64,000 nt of DNA, taken from positions 33,233,106 to 33,297,105 of the forward strand of contig NC_092100.1 of assembly GCF_045679555.1 (NCBI RefSeq), read 5' to 3'. The notes under the pieces were generated by a model. The model had not been told where the DNA came from. It was given only the letters and a program-made list of their open reading frames with translations, and ran no database searches. The DNA comes from Salvelinus alpinus. Taxonomy: Eukaryota; Chordata; Actinopteri; Salmoniformes; Salmonidae. Shown here piece by piece: positions 30,001-36,000 of the stretch (positions within the stretch are counted from its first letter, which is position 1; each line of letters begins with the position of its first letter). A program made the position numbers and the translations under genes.

Positions 30001-33000
30001 CCTCTTTAAGGAATACCTAGGATAGGATAAAGTAATCCTTCTAACCCCCCCCCCCCCCCTTAAAAGAGTTAGATGCACTATTGTAAAGTGGTTGTTCCAC
30101 TGGATATCATAAGGTGAATGCACCAATTTGTAAGTCGCTCTGGATAAGAGCGTCTGCTAAATGACTTAAATGTAAATGTAATGTAAATGAAAGGAGAGTC
30201 TCTCACGAACACTTACATGTTGGACGCCCACAAGCCTCACTAGACTTGTCTGAAGGTACCCCAGTGCAAGTTTAAAAATAAATGGAAGTATACGGTACAT
30301 TCGGAAAGTATTATTTACCTAAGTATTCAGAACCTTTCCTATGAGACTCAAAGTTGAGCTCAGGTGCATCCTATTGTCCATTGATCCTCCTTGAGATGTT
30401 TCTACAACTTGATTGGAGTCCACCTGTGGTAAATTCAATTTATTGGACATAATTTGGAAAGGCACACACCTGTCTATATAAGGTCCCAGTTGACAGTGCA
30501 TGTCAGAGCAAAATCCAAGCAATGAGGTCGCAGTAATTGTCCGTAGAGCGCCGAGACACAGATCTGGGGAGTCTACCAACACATTTCTGCAGCATTGAAG
30601 TTCCACAAGAACACAATGACTTCCATTATTCTTAAATGGAAGAAGTTTGAGCTGGCCACCCGGCCAAACTAAGCAATCGGGGGAGAAGGGCCTTGGTCAG
30701 TGAGGTGACCAAGAAACCGATTATCCCTCTGAGAGCTCAAGAGTTCCTCTGTGGAGATGGGAGAACCTTCCAGAAGGACAACCATCTCTGCAGCCCTCCA
30801 CCAATCAGGCCTTTATGGTAGAGTGGCTAGATGGAAACCACTGCTCAGTAAAAAGAACATGAAAGGGGATACCAAGTCAGTTGTACAACTGAAATGTGTC
30901 TTCTGCATTTAACCTAACCCCACTGGATCAGAGAGGTGCGGATGGCTGCCTTAATCAACATCCACGTCTTCGGCGCCCGGTGAACAGTGGGTTAACTGCC
31001 TTGCTCAGGGGCAGGACGACAGACAGCCCACTCAGAGTTTGCCAAAGGGCACCTATAGGACTCTCAAACCATGAGAAACAAGATTCTCAGGTCTGATGAA
31101 AACAAGATTGAACTCTTCGGCCTGAATGCCAAGTGTCACGTCTAGAGAAAACCTGGCACCATCCCTAAGGTGAAGCATGGTGGTGGCAGCATCATGCTGT
31201 GGGGATGTGTTTCAGCAGCAGGGACTGGGAGACTAGTCAGGATCAAGGGAAAGATGAATGGAGCAAAGTACAGAGAGATCCTTGATGAAAACCTGCTCCA
31301 GGAACGACCTCAGGCTGGGGCGAAGGTTCACCTTCCAACAGGACAACGACCCTAAGCACACAGCCAAGACAACACAGAAGTGGCTTCGAGACAAGTCTCT
31401 GAATGTCCTTGAGTGGCCCAGGCAGAGTCCGGACTTGAACTCGATCAAACATCTCTGGAGAGACCTGAAAATAGCTGTCCAGCGACGCTTGAGAGGATCT
31501 GCATAGAAGAATGGGAGAAACTCCCCAAATACAGGCGTGCCAAGCTTGTAGCATCATACCAATGAGTCAAGGCTCTAATCACTGCCAAAGGTGCTTCAAC
31601 AAAGTACTGAGCAAAGGGTCTGAATACTTATGTAAATGTGATATTTAATTTGTGGGAAAAGTCAAGGGGTCTGAATACTTCCCGAATGCACTCTATATGG
31701 AAGTAGTTTAATGCCTAAAATAAGGGGTTAAATACATTTAAAGAAATAGTTTCCTGATCTTCCTTATATCTCACTTTAAAACAAACTTTCTTTAATTTAA
31801 TGTTTCAAATACTTGTTTTATATATTTGTTTTGAGGGGTCCTAAAATTCAAATAGCTAAATAATCCTTTGTATGACCATTTTAAAACATATCCATATGTT
31901 AGATTAGAAAACCCCTCCCCCCAGTTTAGAATCAAAACTAGTCTATAGGCCTGAGTACAAAGTGATGCCAGGCCAGAGATGCGTGTCTGTGGGTGGCAGA
32001 GCGCAGAGGGGCTGTTTGTGTTTGAGTGAGAGCACAAAGTGCAGATTTACACTGCTCCAGGGGATTGTGGCCGGGTGGAATCAGAGCACTCTGCTTCTCC
32101 TCCAGCTAATTCTATCATTTATCAGAGTCAGTCAGTCCATTAGGGCCAGGCTAAGGCTGGCTGGGTGGGACTGACGGGGACAGGGGGTATATGAGCCCAG
32201 CTCATTAGACTTCACTGGGGTGGGAACACACAACAGCCAGACTACATCTCACACAGCCTCACTGTCAGCATGGAGACCACAGGCAGGGGCAGTGTGTTCC
32301 AGCACTGACCACACGCGGTCACCACAACCATGCTCAGCATAATGCTGCATGGCAGACTGATCGATACAGCAGAGCAGTGTATACCGAGATCAACATGGCA
32401 GGCCAGCCCTGAAGTAGGATTATACCACAGGCTCTGCCTAGTAAACAAAAGCATTACTGCGTATTATCAAAATCCCAATATACTTATTGTATGCCATCAG
32501 TAGCGGAGTACATAGAACTTTACATTCATAGCTGGCCTAAACAGAGACTCAGGCATCGTTCCCCTTACAGTTGGCCGGCCGGCCCCCATTCCATGCCCAC
32601 TAGCACAGCCCTTACACCACACACCAACATTGTTTACACCATGTCATTAATATCCACTCCCTCCAGCCAAACCCAGGAGAGTGCCCTGTGATAATTCTCT
32701 CACTAGCAAGCCTTCAAAGGCCCCTCTGACACTAACCAGAGAACAAGTGGAATGTGAGCGAGCAGAACCCCGTTATCAACTCAATATCTCCCTCTAGTGT
32801 TGATGAAGTGTGGTGCTCTGCAGTGCCTCCAGTTGTTCATATTTTTGTTGTTGAGGACCCTGTTGAGGTAGGGGTGTTTAGGTTTTGGGTCACAACTTAA
32901 GGTCCAGAGCCCTACCTTACACTCCACCACACTCTGATCAGATTCACAGGTGACATAGATCTCATCCACTGCCCGCCGCAGGTTGTCGAAGAGGAAGGCC

Positions 33001-36000
33001 CAGTATCGTGCTCGCAGGTCCACCTTGCGCGGCTGCTTGGCTTTGGTGGGACTCTTCTCTGCTCCCTTGTCAAGCAAGGCCCCGGCTGTGCTCTTGTTGT
33101 CCAGGCCTGTATTCTGTAGAGACAGCAGAAGAGGAGACAAAGCATAATGTTGAGGCAAAGAATATGATGTTGCTAGGTCTACAATGCTCTCTAGTGGTAC
33201 ATGTGCTTAACTAGCAGTGAGCAAAATATTTCATCCATCTTTAGGTTTTATTATTTCATAAAGGCAAAATTAGAATAAGTATGTAAGCTAATATTAAAAG
33301 ATGACAATATGCACACCTGTTTCTTATTCCTATGCAGTCCAGAGTTAATTCTTTGATTCCTCAAATTGGCGTTTGTGTGAGTCTTGGACTTCCCTGTGAA
33401 ACATTAAAAAAACGAAAAACATTTAATTTCCAGAAAAACAAACTATTAGTTCTAAAAAAGCCACATAGCTTTTACATTGATCTGGTCACCCTTTGTTTTG
33501 CCAAAGATGGAATATGGCCTGTGGGAGTAACAAAACATAAAAGTACAGAACCGCACACGCACAATACAGACTGACCCAAAGCCTTGCAAGAGAGAAGAGA
33601 ATGCACTCTCTCCCTCCTCTCTCACGCTGTTCTCTGCACAACATTGTCAGAGTAGGTAGCATTCCCAAATACTGTAGGGAAACAACCCTGATACAATGAC
33701 CACACGGCTGTGTGCACGAGCAGGTTCAATCTGTGATACCAATAACATCTTTCTGGTTTGTTGTCCAGTTACCCATTGCAGAACCCATCCAGACAGTTAT
33801 GAAATATTCCGCCAGTGTTCAATCAAAGGACTAACTGGGTTAATTGTGTGTTCCTAATCATGATCGATCATGTTTAAAAGCTAGCAAACTGACTGTTTCT
33901 GTCAACCCATTAAACATTCCTCCACTACTAGAGGGTGTGAAGCTCATTAAGTCAGAGTTATATTGATCTTTTAAAATCTGAAGAGGGACCAGTGAAATGA
34001 CACGTCACCTTGACACCTGTTTTGAATTCAGTCGTCTCAGGGAAGGGAAATATATGAAGGCCAATGCATAGAATAACAGAGGTGAATCAAAGGCTGTCAT
34101 TTTGTTAAGGGAGATATTGTATTACAGCCAAGAGCAGAGTCTGGACTCACGTGACCTTTCCCCACCACAATGCCCTTTGCTGTGCCTAAGTTAATTGATT
34201 CCTTTGTTCCAAATAGACAAAGGGCTTGTTTAATGCACTGTAAGTCAATATCAGCACCTGCCACTGGAGGTGAACATTGGTTTGCCCATCTAATCAATTA
34301 TATACCCACCAAGACAACACAAATGTATCTGGTGAAAAACACAATGGAATCTACTTCAAAGAAACACGCATCTGTAAACATAAACAGTCATTCCTTTTAC
34401 ATCAGACTGATACATACAGTATTATCAGGCCCATTTGAGCGTGTGTGTGTGCACATTTTGACTGACCTTCCTCCTCTTTGTTCTCCAGAGGAACACTCCA
34501 GGCAATGAGATTTCTCGCAGCACGGCCCTCTTCTGCCACAATCTTCCTCACCTTGTCATGGCTGTTTGACCGCTGAAAGGACACCTGCAGACAAAATGGG
34601 GACCACATCAAATGGTACCAAATATCAAAATCAAAAAACATGAAGGCATATAACCCAGCTGTAGGATTCCATGGATGAGTTCATAACATTGACAACACGC
34701 TGTGGATGAAAACTGGTGCTTTGTACAGAACAGTAGATTAATAGTACATTACTATGCAGCATAGTTGCCCTACATATACTGTAGGCTAGGCTACACTAGA
34801 GAATATGCACAAGTGTTTTATGGCCAAGGAGACCTGCCCCACACAGGTCATATAAAGCATGTGATGTTTTGAACAGCACAAGACAACATGGCTCTTCACA
34901 CCTGTGTGTTATGTTATGGTGCTTGGTAACAGGACATAGACACATAGGTATGGGTTTAATTAACATGGAGGCATCAAATGCTTTGTCATAAATAAATGCA
35001 GAGTACTGTGCTATAATAGAGATGTCTCTGAACCCTGGCCTCTGGCCTCTCCCTGGGCACCTCATGTGACATTGAGTTAGTCATGCAAGTTGAGCGGATG
35101 CAAAAATCTCTTGCTCGCTCCGCTCTTTACCTCTTCCTCACACACCAACACACATGTGCACGAACACACAAACACGTATGCACAGACAGACAAGCAGGCA
35201 CATCACAGCATGGTCTAGATAGGATCCCATGCATGAATGCCAAGAGAAAATCTGATTTATGGTCTATAAGCATTGAGTCCCACTTTGCAATGCCAATTAA
35301 AGACTCTGCCATTTCCATCTATTGAGAAAGCCTGGCATCTAGGTTTACGTTTTCTATAAGCACAAAATAAATGAATGTGACATTATCATACTGTATTGTT
35401 GTGCACTTCATTCCATGCATTTGAAGATTTAGCATATTTTCCACATACAGAATATAATTGATTTACAGCGACACTATTTCGAGTTTAAATGCAAAATAAT
35501 CTCCCGGTGGATAACAAAGTTAAATCTACTGGTAACCCAATTAGACTATAAAAACTGCTACCTAAATTTGGACTTGCTTATCAAAATCGGGACCTGAACC
35601 AGACTCAAGGTTCTCTGCATTCTGTCCGTAATAGCAACAGAGTCATGTCATGAGAAATTGTTTAATCTCGAGTCTCAAATGTCACTGCCATTCACAAAGA
35701 CTACAACAAAATAATGACTTCCATGACCCCTTTCAAAGAAACTAATTAGAACAACACTACCATTACCGTTTATCTACCAAATGAAGTGTCTGACAATACA
35801 GAGGTACTTCTATCTTTTAATCAAGCCCATGGTATCTCTTCTGTGTGAAACTCCCACACTATAGTATCCTAGCATGCTAACAGAACAGGCTACATGCTCA
35901 TATGACTCATTAGGTTTTACACATGCATAAACAGCAAGCAGTGTCCTGGTCTGCTACCATTTCATGTCCTTCTGGAATATTCACAACTGACCTACTTTTA

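Larger units (their letters stand above)
26304..30190 (+). mobile_element. L2-type LINE, near full length
   Basis: Plus-strand non-LTR retrotransposon of about 3.9 kb. It has a 5' region with tandem monomers (26461-27000), a C-rich coding part with endonuclease and RT, and a short 3' UTR ending GTAAGTCGCTCTGGATAAGA and AAATGTAAATGTAATGTAAA. The YADDTQ catalytic box and the (TGTAA)-like tail place it in the L2 group. It lies in the large SCAPER intron, antisense to the gene. The 5' boundary is approximate. Confidence 0.85.
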
